DNA of 64,000 nucleotides, from contig JAICTZ010000006.1 in the NCBI GenBank assembly GCA_025936115.1, positions 1 through 64,000 of the forward strand. The letters are read 5' to 3'. A program made the translations under genes and the position numbers. Under the pieces are notes generated by a model that searched no databases, was not told the origin of the DNA, and saw only the letters and a list, made by a program, of their open reading frames with translations. Shown in pieces: positions 23,911-33,173 of the stretch; positions within the stretch are counted from its first letter, which is position 1, and every line of letters begins with the position of its first letter. The stretch is from Polyangiaceae bacterium (GTDB lineage: Bacteria > Myxococcota_A > Polyangia > Polyangiales > Polyangiaceae).

Positions 23911-25113
23911 ATGAGCGCCCAGAGTGAGCTCGCCGAGCTCGGCCACCGGTTTCTCTACCCGAACTATCGACAAGCTCCGGTCGTGATTGCGCGCGGGGAA
24001 GGCGCCGTGCTCTGGGATGCCGAGGGCAAGCGCTACATCGACATGCTCGCCGGCATCGCCGTGAGCGCGCTCGGACATGCTCACCCGAAGCTGGTCGCCG
24101 CGATCGCCGATCAGGCCGCGCGCGTGATGCAGGTCTCGAACTACTACTACAACGAGCCGAACGTGCGGCTCGCGCAGAAGCTCACGGCCGTCACCGGCAT
24201 GGATCGCGCCTTTTTCTGCAACTCGGGCACGGAAGCCGTCGAAGCTTCACTCAAGCTCGCGCGCCGTCACTTTCATACCCGCGGCCAGCCCGAACGGCTG
24301 AAGGTGCTCGCGTACACCAATTCCTTCCACGGCCGCACGCTCGGCGCGCTCGCCGCGACGGGCCAGGACAAATACAAAGAGGGCTTCGGTCCACTCACGG
24401 GCGCGCTGCACGTGCCGTTCGGCGATCTCGCGGCCACCCGCCGCGCTCTCGGCCCAGAAGTCGCGGCCGTGATCTTCGAGCCGGTGCAGGGCGAAGGCGG
24501 CGTCGTGCCCGCGCCGCCCGGCTTCCTCTCGGGGTTGCGCGCCGCGACGGCCGAGACGGGGACGCTCCTCATCGCCGACGAGATCCAGACGGGCGTCGGG
24601 CGCACCGGAGCCTTCCTCGCGTGCCAAGCCGAGGGCATTCAGCCCGACATCGTCGTGCTCGCCAAGGGACTCGCGGGCGGCGTGCCGATTGGCGCGCTGC
24701 TCTGCAAGCAAGAGCTCGCGTCGGCGCTGCCGCCCGGCAGTCACGGCTCGACCTTCGGCGGCAACGCGCTCGCCTCGCGCGCGGCGCTCACCGTGCTCGA
24801 GACGCTCGAGAGCGAGGGGCTCATCGCGCGCGTCCGCGAGCTCGGCGAGCTGCTCGAGGCGGGCCTCGCCAGGCTCGCGACGGAGCATCCCAGGAAGATC
24901 GAGACCGTGCGCGGCACCGGGTTGCTCCAGGCCGCCGTCTTGCGGGATGGCATCGATCCACGCGGCGTGCTCGCGGCCCTACAGGCACGCGGGCTCCTCC
25001 TGAGCGTTGCGGGCGCGCGCGCGCTGAGGTTTTCGCCGCCGCTCGTCGTCAAGCCCGCCGAGCTCGAGGAAGCGCTCGGCATCCTCGACGCGACGCTGAC
25101 CGAGCTTACCTAA
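23911..25113 (+). CDS. argD: Acetylornithine aminotransferase (class III PLP enzyme)
   Basis: A 400-residue aminotransferase for arginine (and possibly lysine) synthesis. The ATG at 23911 opens [20 protein letters not shown]; upstream codons do not resemble the family. Landmarks: [84 protein letters not shown], the PLP Lys in [14 protein letters not shown], and [15 protein letters not shown] possible -10 (TATATC, near 23896) lies very close to the start, so the mRNA leader would be short. The stop overlaps the next start by one base (TAATG), so it is coupled to the pseudo-ATPase gene. Confidence 0.93.
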   Translation: MSAQSELAELGHRFLYPNYRQAPVVIARGEGAVLWDAEGKRYIDMLAGIAVSALGHAHPKLVAAIADQAARVMQVSNYYYNEPNVRLAQKLTAVTGMDRAFFCNSGTEAVEASLKLARRHFHTRGQPERLKVLAYTNSFHGRTLGALAATGQDKYKEGFGPLTGALHVPFGDLAATRRALGPEVAAVIFEPVQGEGGVVPAPPGFLSGLRAATAETGTLLIADEIQTGVGRTGAFLACQAEGIQPDIVVLAKGLAGGVPIGALLCKQELASALPPGSHGSTFGGNALASRAALTVLETLESEGLIARVRELGELLEAGLARLATEHPRKIETVRGTGLLQAAVLRDGIDPRGVLAALQARGLLLSVAGARALRFSPPLVVKPAELEEALGILDATLTELT

Positions 25114-27401
25114 TGACGGCCGCATCCGCCGTCTTCGGCGAGGCGACACGCCCCTGCTCGACCTGCGGGAAAATGGTGGATCCGTTGCGCGCCGAGCGCG
25201 TGGCGTTCGTGCGTGAACGGTTTCGCTATTTCTGCAGCGCGGCGTGCCGCGAGCGTTATGCGAACGACGTGTACGCGACTCCGCTTCCCGTCCCGGCGCC
25301 GCGCGTCGGACACACGCCCGCGCCGCGCATCGGACCCACGCCGCTGCCGGCGGCGCGCGGGGGGACGCCGGACCCTCCCGCGATCAACCTTGCGACGCCC
25401 GAAGCGGAAGCCTCGCGCGCCGTCGCCGAGGTCGCGCGCACGGCGAGCCTCGGTGAAGAGCTCGAGCGGCTGCCGCGCCCGCGCGTGAGCACGTCGCCGC
25501 CGCCCCCGGTCGTCGCGCACGTCAGCGAACCGCGCACGGCGAGCGCGAGTGGACTCTTGCTCCTGCTCGCGGGCCTCGGCGGCGTGCTCTCGATGGGGCT
25601 CGTCTTGGCGGGGGGGTCGCGCGCCGTGCTCGCCGCGCGCGTCGTGCTCGCGGCCGTCGCTTGCGCCGCGCTCGTGACGGAACGCGCGACGAGCCCGCGC
25701 GACCCGGCGGAGCTCAATGCGGCCGTGTTTGCGGCCGCACCCGTCGCCGCGGCGGGCATCGCCTGGGGCACGCTCGTGCTCGGCGACGCTCGCGCGTCGG
25801 AAGCGGCGCTCTTGACGAGCGTCATCGTCTGTCTCGGTGCGCTCTCGGTCGCGCTGCTGCGCCGCGCGCGCCGCCCCGTCGACGCGGCGCGCGAGCGGCT
25901 CCTCGCCGTCATGAGCACCGTGGCGCGCCGCGTGGTCGACGACGGCACCGTCGAGGCGCACGCGCTCGATTTGCGGCCCGGCGAGGAGATCCTCGTGGAA
26001 ACGGGCGACGTGATCCCCGCGGACGCCACGGTCACGGCGGGCAGCGGCGCCGTGTACCCATGGCTCGACGCAAAAACGACGCACGCCGTGCGCGAAGGCG
26101 ACACCTTGCTCGCGGGGGGCCGCGTCGCCGAAGGACGCCTGCGCGCGATCGTCGGCTGGTCGGGCGAGGATCGGGCGTTCTTGCGGCTCACGCATGACGC
26201 GCGCCGCCGCGCCGACCTACTCGCGCCCGTCGCACGCTTCGGGCGCCTGTACGCCGAACGCGGCGCCCTGCTCGTCACGGGGCTCGCCGCGCTCACGGCG
26301 TTCGCCGCGGGCCTCGACGGCATCGACATCCTGCTCGTCGCCGTGGCCGTCCAGGCCGCGGCGGCCCACCCGATCACCGCGCAAGTCGCGTCACTCCGCG
26401 TCGCACGTACCGTGCTCGCCGCGCTCTACCGCGGCATCGTATTTCGCACGGCCGAAGCGCTCGACCGCGCGGGGCGCGTGACGCTCGGCGTGTTCTGCGC
26501 GCGCGGCACGCTCTTGCTCGGCGAGCCCGAGGTCGCGACGCTCGAGGCGTTCGGCGGGCACGAGCCGCCCGACGTGCTCGCCCTCGTCGCGGGCGCGGAG
26601 AGCGGCGAACATCGGCCCGTGGCGAGCGCGGTCATGCGCACGGCGCGCACGCGCGGCGTACGCCCCGACGCCGTGCGCAATCCGCGCGTCGAGCCGGGGC
26701 TCGGCGTGACGGCCATCGCGTCGAACGGGCAGCCGCTCGCCGTCGGCACGCGCGCCTTGCTGCTGCACGAGCATGTGAGCGTCGGGATCGCGGAGCGCCG
26801 GATTCAAGAGCTCGAATCGATGGGGCAGACAGTGCTGCTCGTCGCTCTCGCCGGGCGACTCGTGGGGCTCGTGGGGCTGCAAGATGGCATGCGCCCCGGC
26901 GCGCGCGCCGCCGTCCAGCACTTGCTCGACGCCGGGCTCGAACCCGCGCTCTTGTCGGGCGACGCGCGCGAGACGTGCGAGGCGCTCGGACGGGCCCTCG
27001 CCATCGACCACTTGCGGCCCGAGGTTTCTCCCGCCGACCGCGGTGACGAGATCCGACGTCTGGTGGAAGGTGGCGCGACGGTGGCGGTCATCGGGCAAAG
27101 TCCGACCGACGACGCGGCGCTCGCGGCCGCCGACGTTGCCGTGGCGCTGCGCTCCGCGGGCTCGACCTCGGCCGATTGGGGGGTAGAGCTCGCGACGGAC
27201 GACGTGCGCGACGCGGCCTTTGCCCTGCATTCCGCGCGTGACTGCTTGCGCCACGCTCGCGTCGATCTGGCCCTCACCGGGTTGCCTGCCTTCCCGCTCG
27301 CGGCGTTGGCGGCGCTCGGCATGTTACCCGCCGTCTGGGTGCCCGTGCTGGCCACGGCGGGCTCGGTGCTCGCGCTCGGTCGCGGCAACACGGCGACCTA
27401 A
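25113..27401 (+). CDS. P1B-type ATPase-like membrane protein lacking all catalytic motifs (pseudo-ATPase) with N-terminal TRASH-like zinc finger
   Basis: A 762-residue protein with the overall order of a heavy-metal P-type ATPase. Residues 15-45 are a TRASH/YHS-like finger (C15, C18, C41, C45). Membrane helices lie near 145-255 and 385-440, the actuator domain begins DLRPGEEILVETGDVIPAD, and the nucleotide-domain region ends SGDARETCEALGRALAID. Every signature is altered: the TGES region reads DAKTTHAVREGD, the metal-site CPC is HPI (AAHPITAQVAS), the phosphorylation site DKTGT is CARGT (residues 462-466), and GDGxNDxPAL reads GQSPTDDAAL. The frame is intact and GC-typical, so it is a maintained non-catalytic homologue, perhaps a metal sensor or partner. 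It overlaps argD by one base and is followed by a fur-family gene. Confidence 0.85.
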   Translation: MTAASAVFGEATRPCSTCGKMVDPLRAERVAFVRERFRYFCSAACRERYANDVYATPLPVPAPRVGHTPAPRIGPTPLPAARGGTPDPPAINLATPEAEASRAVAEVARTASLGEELERLPRPRVSTSPPPPVVAHVSEPRTASASGLLLLLAGLGGVLSMGLVLAGGSRAVLAARVVLAAVACAALVTERATSPRDPAELNAAVFAAAPVAAAGIAWGTLVLGDARASEAALLTSVIVCLGALSVALLRRARRPVDAARERLLAVMSTVARRVVDDGTVEAHALDLRPGEEILVETGDVIPADATVTAGSGAVYPWLDAKTTHAVREGDTLLAGGRVAEGRLRAIVGWSGEDRAFLRLTHDARRRADLLAPVARFGRLYAERGALLVTGLAALTAFAAGLDGIDILLVAVAVQAAAAHPITAQVASLRVARTVLAALYRGIVFRTAEALDRAGRVTLGVFCARGTLLLGEPEVATLEAFGGHEPPDVLALVAGAESGEHRPVASAVMRTARTRGVRPDAVRNPRVEPGLGVTAIASNGQPLAVGTRALLLHEHVSVGIAERRIQELESMGQTVLLVALAGRLVGLVGLQDGMRPGARAAVQHLLDAGLEPALLSGDARETCEALGRALAIDHLRPEVSPADRGDEIRRLVEGGATVAVIGQSPTDDAALAAADVAVALRSAGSTSADWGVELATDDVRDAAFALHSARDCLRHARVDLALTGLPAFPLAALAALGMLPAVWVPVLATAGSVLALGRGNTAT

Positions 27402-27529
27402 TGGACTCGCTGTGAATTTCGAGGCTTCACGCGCGGCGAGGCCGGACCCTTGACTGACGGCCCTTCGGGGAGGATGAACGAAGGGTGAAGAGCGGTTTGA
27501 CGAGAGCGGCAACGGGACGGGGCAGTGAC

Positions 27530-27991
27530 ATGCGCCCTCCCGACCGGGACCGGCTCCGCACCGATCTGAACGCCTTCATGCTGCGGCGCGGCTTGCGCTC
27601 GACCGAGCAGCGGCGACTCATCATCGACACGCTCTTTACCGCGCGCGAGCACGTGACCATCGATCGCCTACTCGAACAGGTACGCGCGACCGATCCGCGC
27701 GTCGGATATGCCACCGTGTACCGCACGCTCAAGCTCTTGACCGAGAGCGGCATCGCCCAAGAGCACCACTTCGGAGACGGGCACACGCGCTACGAGCTCG
27801 CCGACTCCGAGGCGCACCACGATCACTTGATCTGCGTCGAGTGCAGCAGCATCACGGAGTTCGAGGAGCCCGCGGTCGAGGCGCTTCAGGATCGCATCGC
27901 GAGCCGCTACGGTTTCGAGATTCGCGCGCACAAGCACGAGCTTTACGGCGTGTGCGCCGAGTGCCAGCGCAAGCGCGCCAAGCGCAAGTAG
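27530..27991 (+). CDS. Fur-family metal-responsive regulator
   Basis: A 153-residue DNA-binding repressor of the Fur/PerR/Zur family. The winged helix has LRSTEQRRLIIDTLF, VTIDRLLEQVR and GYATVYRTLKLLTESGIA; the metal sites are HHDHLICVECSSITEFEEPAVEAL, seen as HHDHLICVECSS plus the Glu/His residues downstream, and a second Cys pair CAECQRK at the C-terminus. The ATG at 27530 is chosen; 27485 is possible. The pattern is closest to Fur. It follows the pseudo-ATPase by 128 bases; whether it regulates that gene is unknown. The C-terminus is a short basic tail. Confidence 0.88.
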   Translation: MRPPDRDRLRTDLNAFMLRRGLRSTEQRRLIIDTLFTAREHVTIDRLLEQVRATDPRVGYATVYRTLKLLTESGIAQEHHFGDGHTRYELADSEAHHDHLICVECSSITEFEEPAVEALQDRIASRYGFEIRAHKHELYGVCAECQRKRAKRK

Positions 27992-28013
27992 ACGCGCAAC
28001 GGCAGGTCGCTCC

Positions 28014-28649
28014 TCACGCGTCGGGTGCCGTGGCGGTGACGCTCCGCGCGTCCGTGACGACGATGTCGCACGCCACGTCGTGCGCGAGCGCCGGGACCTC
28101 CGCGAGCAGCTGGAAATCGAAGACCACGATCGCCGCGCGCGCCGTGGGACGAAAATCTGGCAACAGCGAATCGTAAAACCCGATGCCGAAACCCAGGCGA
28201 TGTCCCGACAGGGCGGCGGCGAGCGCGGGCACGACCAAAAAATCGACATCCCCGCGCGCCGCCACGGGCGCGTCCGGCGGCGGCTCGAGAAACCGGTGCT
28301 GACGCACCGCGAGCTCCGCGGGTGAGCTCGTGAGACGGAGCTCACTCGAGAGCGCGCCGGTGCTCGTCACGCCGAAGCCCGGATAGTAGACGCGCTTGCC
28401 CTGTGCGCGCGCGAGGCGGTCGAGCTCCCGCACGTCGATTTCCTTTTGCTCGAGCAGCGGCCAAAACAGCGCGATGCCACGCGACGCCGTAAACTCCGAC
28501 AAAGTCGCCACGTTTCGTACGGCCCGCGCGCTGCGTTCCGCGAGCGCTGTGGCAGGGTAAGCCGCGCGCAGGGCCTTCATGCGCGCCCGGAGCTGTTGCT
28601 TGGCGCGTGCGCCGACGTCGGCGAGGAGTGCTGGATCGAGCGGATTCAC
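28014..28649 (-). CDS. 5-formyltetrahydrofolate cyclo-ligase
   Basis: A 211-residue enzyme that converts 5-formyl-THF to 5,10-methenyl-THF using ATP. The GTG at 28649 (MNPLDPALLADVG) is chosen; upstream residues are Arg-rich and unlike the family. Landmarks: KQQLRARMKALRAAYP, ALFWPLLEQKEIDVREL, KRVYYPGF, DFLVVPALA and GHRLGFGIGFYDSLLPD, in place of the usual GxRLGxGxGYYDR. Convergent with fur; divergent from the glycosyltransferase-C45 gene 26 bases away. Confidence 0.88.
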   Translation of the reverse strand: MNPLDPALLADVGARAKQQLRARMKALRAAYPATALAERSARAVRNVATLSEFTASRGIALFWPLLEQKEIDVRELDRLARAQGKRVYYPGFGVTSTGALSSELRLTSSPAELAVRQHRFLEPPPDAPVAARGDVDFLVVPALAAALSGHRLGFGIGFYDSLLPDFRPTARAAIVVFDFQLLAEVPALAHDVACDIVVTDARSVTATAPDA

Positions 28650-28675
28650 GGAGGGGCCATGGTAGCGTGTTCGCG

Positions 28676-30745
28676 ATGCAGGTGCTCGCGGTCGTTCCGG
28701 CTTACCAAGCGGAGCGGACCGTCGGCGCGGTCGTCCGCGGGCTACGCGCCGAGCTCGGCTGCGAACCCGTGATCGTGGTCGACGACGGCTCGACGGACGG
28801 CACGGCACGCGCAGCAGAGCAGGCGGGCGCAGTCGTCGTTCGTCACGCAAAAAACCGCGGCAAGGGTGCGGCGCTCGTCACCGGTTTTGCTCGCGCCGGC
28901 GAGCTCGGCGCCGACGCGGTCGTCACGGTCGACGCGGACGGCCAACATCCGCCCGAAGAAGCCGCTCGCATCGCGCGTGACTCCTCACCGCGCACGGCGC
29001 TGGTCCTCGGCGTGCGCGATTTGACGCGCGACGGCGCCCCGCGCGCGAACCGCTTCTCGAACGCGTTTTCCAACCGCTTCTTGTCGTGGTTCGGCGGGCG
29101 GCCGCTCCACGACACGCAGTGCGGCCTCCGCCGTTACCCGCTGCCGGAAACGACCGCGCTCGGCGCCCGCTCGAGCGGCTACGCGTTCGAGGCGGAAGTG
29201 CTCTTGCGCGCCGCGCGCCGCGGCTGGGACATCACCCACGTCCCCGTGCGCGTGCTCTACCCGCCGGGCGCCGAACGCGTGTCGCACTTTCACGCGTTCC
29301 GCGATCCTGCACGCATCGTGTATCGCGTGCTCGAAACCACGCTGCTCGTGCGCCGTCGAGGCAAGCGGCGCCTGGTCGTCGCGGCGTTCGCGGCCGCCGT
29401 GGTGGCCGTACTGCTCGCGCATTGGGGTATCGGCTTCGCGGCGCGGCCCGTGCAGCCCGTGGTGCATCCTCCCGCGGCGCTGCCCGTCAGCGTCGCTCCG
29501 GGCCTGCGCGAGCTCGGGCGTTCCTACGTCCTCGAGCGCGACGCACTCACGGAGGTGGGGCTCTACGGCGATGCCGTCGCGATCGGCACCGCGCAGGCAC
29601 GTCTCTTGCGCGACCCCATGCTGCAGATTGAAGGCGCCATGATGCGGCGCTTCGACCAAGCCGTACCGAGCGCGTTCGCGCGCCTCTTGCTCGTCGACCT
29701 CACCAAGCTGCGTTACCGCAACCTGGACCGCGGCATGAGCGACGACCGCCGCCGCGAGCTCGCGGCGCAAGCGCTCGCCTTCGAGCCGGATCCGTTCGCG
29801 TCCGTGTTGCCGACCTACCAGCGTTTTTTGTACCTGAACGCCCTCTACGACATTGCGCTCTCGTTCGAGCACTCGCCGCTCGTCGGTTGTACGACGTTGG
29901 CTTTCCACGGTGAGCCGAAGCCGGGCGGCGGAGCGCTCGTCGCGCGCGCGTTCGACATGGAGGTGGATCCGGTGTTCGACCGCGGGAAGGTCGTGTTCCT
30001 GGTGCACGAGGACGGCAAGATCCCGTTCGCCTCGGTGGCGTGGCCCGGCCTCGTCGGCGTCGTCAGTGGGATGAATCGGGAGGGGCTCGCCGTCGTGGTG
30101 CACGGGGCGCGCGCAGGCGAGACCAGGGGCGACGGCGAGCCAGTGGTGCATGCGCTCCGGCGCGTGTTGTCCGAGGGTCGCACTGTAGCCGACGCCGTGC
30201 GTTTGCTCGACGCGCGGCCGGCGCTCGTGAGTCACATCGTCGTCGCCGCGGACGCGACGGGCAACGTCGCCGTGCTCGAGCGGGTCCCCGGCTTCAAGGC
30301 CACCGTGCGCGAGCTGCCCGAACGCGCCGCCGTGACGAACCACCTCGAGGGTCCGTTCCGCGACGATCCGAAGAATCAGCGAGTTCTCCGCGAAACGACG
30401 ACGCTCGCACGCCGCGCGCGCGCCGACGAGCTCGTCCGGCAGACGCCGGCGCCCGTGACGGCCGAAGGCGCGCTCGCGCTACTCCGCGATCGACGCGGAC
30501 CCGGTGACACTCCGCTGCCCCTCGGCGATCGGCGCGCCATCGACGCCCTGATTGCGACCCACGGCGTCATCTTCGACACCCAAACCAAAACGCTGTGGGT
30601 GAGTGAGGCGCCGCACTTGCTCGGCCGTTTCGTGGCTTTCGATCTTTCGCGCCAGCTCGCCGACGACTACCGACCGTCCTCCTCGCCACTCCCCACGCTG
30701 CCCGCCGATCCGCTCGCCGGCAAGGCGCTGAACGCCGAGCGCTGA
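28676..30745 (+). CDS. Fusion: family-2 glycosyltransferase (DPM1-like) + membrane helix + C45 acyltransferase/peptidase
   Basis: A 689-residue protein with two unrelated enzymes. Residues 1-215 are a GT-A glycosyltransferase (VLAVVPAYQAERTVGAVVRG, VDDGSTDGTARAAEQAG, TVDADGQHPPEEA, DTQCGLRRYP), like polyprenyl-phosphate-sugar synthases. A membrane helix (VVAAFAAAVVAVLLAHWG) follows near 240-258. Residues about 290-660 are a C45 Ntn-hydrolase related to 6-aminopenicillanate acyltransferase: the nucleophile is C405 in PLVGCTTLAFHGEPK, then GLVGVVSGMNREGLAVVVHG, SHIVVAADATGNVAVLER, VTNHLEGPF. C45 enzymes self-cleave before this Cys, which would split the protein. The ATG at 28676 starts directly on the GT domain. 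Confidence 0.87.
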   Translation: MQVLAVVPAYQAERTVGAVVRGLRAELGCEPVIVVDDGSTDGTARAAEQAGAVVVRHAKNRGKGAALVTGFARAGELGADAVVTVDADGQHPPEEAARIARDSSPRTALVLGVRDLTRDGAPRANRFSNAFSNRFLSWFGGRPLHDTQCGLRRYPLPETTALGARSSGYAFEAEVLLRAARRGWDITHVPVRVLYPPGAERVSHFHAFRDPARIVYRVLETTLLVRRRGKRRLVVAAFAAAVVAVLLAHWGIGFAARPVQPVVHPPAALPVSVAPGLRELGRSYVLERDALTEVGLYGDAVAIGTAQARLLRDPMLQIEGAMMRRFDQAVPSAFARLLLVDLTKLRYRNLDRGMSDDRRRELAAQALAFEPDPFASVLPTYQRFLYLNALYDIALSFEHSPLVGCTTLAFHGEPKPGGGALVARAFDMEVDPVFDRGKVVFLVHEDGKIPFASVAWPGLVGVVSGMNREGLAVVVHGARAGETRGDGEPVVHALRRVLSEGRTVADAVRLLDARPALVSHIVVAADATGNVAVLERVPGFKATVRELPERAAVTNHLEGPFRDDPKNQRVLRETTTLARRARADELVRQTPAPVTAEGALALLRDRRGPGDTPLPLGDRRAIDALIATHGVIFDTQTKTLWVSEAPHLLGRFVAFDLSRQLADDYRPSSSPLPTLPADPLAGKALNAER

Positions 30746-30814
30746 ACGCCGAGCGTTGAGCGTTGAGCGAGGACGCGACGGTTGCGGAGCGGGGCCTCGA
30801 GGCGCTAAGGAAAA

Positions 30815-31906
30815 GTGCGGGTGAACACGCGCGCGCTAACACGCTCGGGCTCGGCATGGGGCGCGAGGGCGGCCCTGGCGGTCGGCTGCCTCGTGGCAAA
30901 ACCTGCGCGCGCTCTCGAGACGGTGCCGCCGTCGATCTGGTATCGGAGCTCGGAGGGCTGCCCCGGCGGAGCTGCTTTCGTGGAGAGGCTGCACGGCGCG
31001 GCCGAGGGGGCAAAGCTTGCAACTGCGGGTGATCGCATCGATTTCGTCGTGACGCTCGGGATGAAGGATGGACATGCCTTCGGCCAGCTCGAACGCCAAA
31101 CGGCCGAAGGACGCGTCGCTGTCCGCGAGCTCGAGGCGTCACGCTGCGAGGAGGTGGCGGACGCGGTGGCGCTCACGTTGACGCTCGCGCTCGAGCCGCA
31201 TGCAGCGCAAGCGGGCGCGTCCCTGCAAACGACGACACCCGCGACGGCCGCCACTGCAACCGAAGCTGCGAAGCCCGCTTCCACGAGCGCGGTGGCGGAT
31301 ACGGCGACCCAAACATCGAACCTCCCAGCGTCGAACGTCGTCGCACGCACGCCCGCACCCGCCGCCGCGACCGTCCACGGCGGAGCTGAAAGCCCCCGAC
31401 GCTGGCTCGCCGGCGCGGACGCGACTCTCTACGAGGGCTCGCTACCGGACCCCTTGTTCGGCGGACGAATTTTCGTGGAGCTCGGCGGCGAGGCGCCGTG
31501 GCACGGCGCGAGCGCACGTCTCGGCGCCTTCTTCGCCAAGCGCGTGCGAAAGACGGATCCTGACGTGAGCCTCGTGCTCGCCGGCGGGCGGCTCGACGCT
31601 TGTCCCGTCGCGCTCTTCGGGCCCGTCGTGGAGCTACGGCCGTGCTTCGCGCTCGAGCTCGGCTCGGAGCAAGCGCGCGGCACGTCGAGCACCGGCGTGT
31701 CGGATGCAGCGTTCTGGGCGTCGGGCAGCGCGAGCGCGCGAGTCGCATGGCACGCGAGCCGCAGCGTCGGATTCGAAGCCGAGCTCGGCGCGAGCGTGCC
31801 GTTCACGCGCTACGAGCTCGTCGAAAAAGAGTCGGGCACTGTCATCCATCGGACCGAAAACATTGGGTTTTCCGCCGCGCTCGGCGTGTTCGTCGGGCTG
31901 CCGTGA
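30815..31906 (+). CDS. Exported hypothetical protein, first gene of ECF operon
   Basis: A 363-residue exported protein of unknown function. The GTG at 30815 opens a basic signal peptide (AWGARAALAVGCLVAKPARA). An N-terminal domain of about 120 residues (IWYRSSEGCPGGAAFVERLH, VTLGMKDGHAFGQLERQTA, SRCEEVADAVALTLTLAL) is of a type often found in Myxococcota operons. A Thr/Ala linker then leads to a beta-rich C-terminal half (GADATLYEGSLPDPLFGG, ARLGAFFAKRV, SLVLAGGRLDACPV, SVGFEAELGASVPFTRYEL, SAALGVFVGLP) suggesting an outer-membrane barrel. Its stop overlaps the ECF sigma gene (GTGA). Confidence 0.72.
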   Translation: MRVNTRALTRSGSAWGARAALAVGCLVAKPARALETVPPSIWYRSSEGCPGGAAFVERLHGAAEGAKLATAGDRIDFVVTLGMKDGHAFGQLERQTAEGRVAVRELEASRCEEVADAVALTLTLALEPHAAQAGASLQTTTPATAATATEAAKPASTSAVADTATQTSNLPASNVVARTPAPAAATVHGGAESPRRWLAGADATLYEGSLPDPLFGGRIFVELGGEAPWHGASARLGAFFAKRVRKTDPDVSLVLAGGRLDACPVALFGPVVELRPCFALELGSEQARGTSSTGVSDAAFWASGSASARVAWHASRSVGFEAELGASVPFTRYELVEKESGTVIHRTENIGFSAALGVFVGLP

Positions 31907-32484
31907 TCGATCGGCCAGGGGCCGGACATGACGCAGGCAAGGGCCAGGTGAACCCGGTCTCGAGCGACGCAACCATCGAGCGCCTGGTCCTCGCCCATTT
32001 CGATTTCATCTGGCGGCTACTCCGGCGCTTCGGCCTCGAGCCGAGCGACGCCGACGACGCGGCACAAGAGGTATTCATCGTGGCAGCGCGACGACTCACG
32101 AGCATCGAAGACGGACGCGAACGGCCGTTTCTTTACGGCACCGCGCTCCGCGTGCTCGCGAACGTGCGTCGTGGCGCGCGACGACGTCAGGAAACGAGCG
32201 ACGCTGCGCTCGTCGAGCTACCGGCCATGTCGCGACCCGCGGACGAGCTCATCGACGACGAACGTGCGCGTACTCGCCTCGACGCACTGCTCGCGGCGCT
32301 GCCGCCCGAGCTCCGGCGCGTGATCGTGCTCGCCGAGATCGAGGAGCAGAGCACGCGCGAGATCGCCGAGCTCGAGGGCGTGCCGCTCGGCACCGCCGCG
32401 TCCCGTTTGCGGCGCGCACGCGAACGCTTGCGTGAATTGGCACTGGCGGACGGCGAGTGCGCTCGCGATCGGAGCGATGGGTGA
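31903..32484 (+). CDS. ECF-family RNA polymerase sigma factor
   Basis: A 193-residue ECF sigma factor. Region 2 is VLAHFDFIWRLLRRFGLEPS and ADDAAQEVFIVAARRL; region 4 is LPPELRRVIVLAEIEEQSTR and EIAELEGVPLGTAASRLRRA. The start is taken as the GTG at 31903 overlapping the upstream stop; a second GTG at 31948 would shorten it by 15 residues. Its stop overlaps the next gene (GTGA). Sigma factors in this setting usually answer to the membrane protein encoded next, at 32481. Confidence 0.88.
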   Translation: MIDRPGAGHDAGKGQVNPVSSDATIERLVLAHFDFIWRLLRRFGLEPSDADDAAQEVFIVAARRLTSIEDGRERPFLYGTALRVLANVRRGARRRQETSDAALVELPAMSRPADELIDDERARTRLDALLAALPPELRRVIVLAEIEEQSTREIAELEGVPLGTAASRLRRARERLRELALADGECARDRSDG

Positions 32485-33173
32485 CGCCCGCGGAGCCGAA
32501 CGAACCGCTCGAGCGGCTATTTCGCGCGGCACGGAGCGAAAAGCCGCGCACCGACGTGCGAAGCCGCGCCATCGCGCGTGCGATCGCGAGCACGCGCGTG
32601 CGGTCCCCTGCCCGTGGTCTCTCGCTCGGAATCGTCGTGGCGGCGGCCGCTGGCGTCGTGTTGACGTTAGGGTTCCATCGGTTGCAAGGCGTACGCATCA
32701 GCGTCGGCCCCGAGACGCTGCCGGCGAGCGCCCGCCCGAACCCGACACCCGAGCTGCCTGCCCGTCCGTCAGAACCCGCACGCCCGAGCTCGACGACGGC
32801 GCCGAGCGCGGACGGCAGGGCTGACTCCAAGCGACACGACGAGACCGCGGTTCCCCGCCCTGCGCCGACGCTCGGCCAAGAGCTCGCGCTGCTCCAAGCC
32901 GCGCGCGCGGCCCTCGACGCGGGCAACGGCAAACACGCGCTCGCGCTGCTCGATCAGTACGCGCGTTCGACGCACAAACCGCGCCTCGCTGACGAAGCAA
33001 CCGTCGTCCGCCTGGAAGCGCTGTCGCGCACCGGACGCGGCGCCGAAGCGGCAAAGCTTGCACGCGAGTTCGTCGCCGAGCACCCCGGCAGTCCGCTCGT
33101 GGATCGCGCGCGTGCCTTCATCACCACGCCGAGAACGGCTGCGTCAGCCGTCGAACCAGAGGGAACACCATGA
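32481..33173 (+). CDS. Single-pass membrane protein, probable anti-sigma/sensor partner
   Basis: A 230-residue protein with a cytoplasmic N-terminus (EPNEPLERLFRAARSEKPRT), one membrane helix near residues 55-72 (LGIVVAAAAGVVLTLGF), a Pro/Ser/Thr linker and a periplasmic helical repeat part (ALLQAARAALDAGNGKHALA, ATVVRLEALSRTGRGAEAAK) like a TPR or YbgF/BamD-type domain. The GTG at 32481 overlaps the sigma factor stop. Location and topology fit a membrane anti-sigma factor for the ECF protein, though no zinc-finger or other known anti-sigma motif is visible. Confidence 0.72.
   Translation: MTPAEPNEPLERLFRAARSEKPRTDVRSRAIARAIASTRVRSPARGLSLGIVVAAAAGVVLTLGFHRLQGVRISVGPETLPASARPNPTPELPARPSEPARPSSTTAPSADGRADSKRHDETAVPRPAPTLGQELALLQAARAALDAGNGKHALALLDQYARSTHKPRLADEATVVRLEALSRTGRGAEAAKLAREFVAEHPGSPLVDRARAFITTPRTAASAVEPEGTP

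Noticed and set aside
24621..25112. Long upstream extension of the pseudo-ATPase frame
   Set aside because: Shadow of argD; Arg-rich; the ATG at 25113 directly precedes the zinc finger and fits TAATG coupling.
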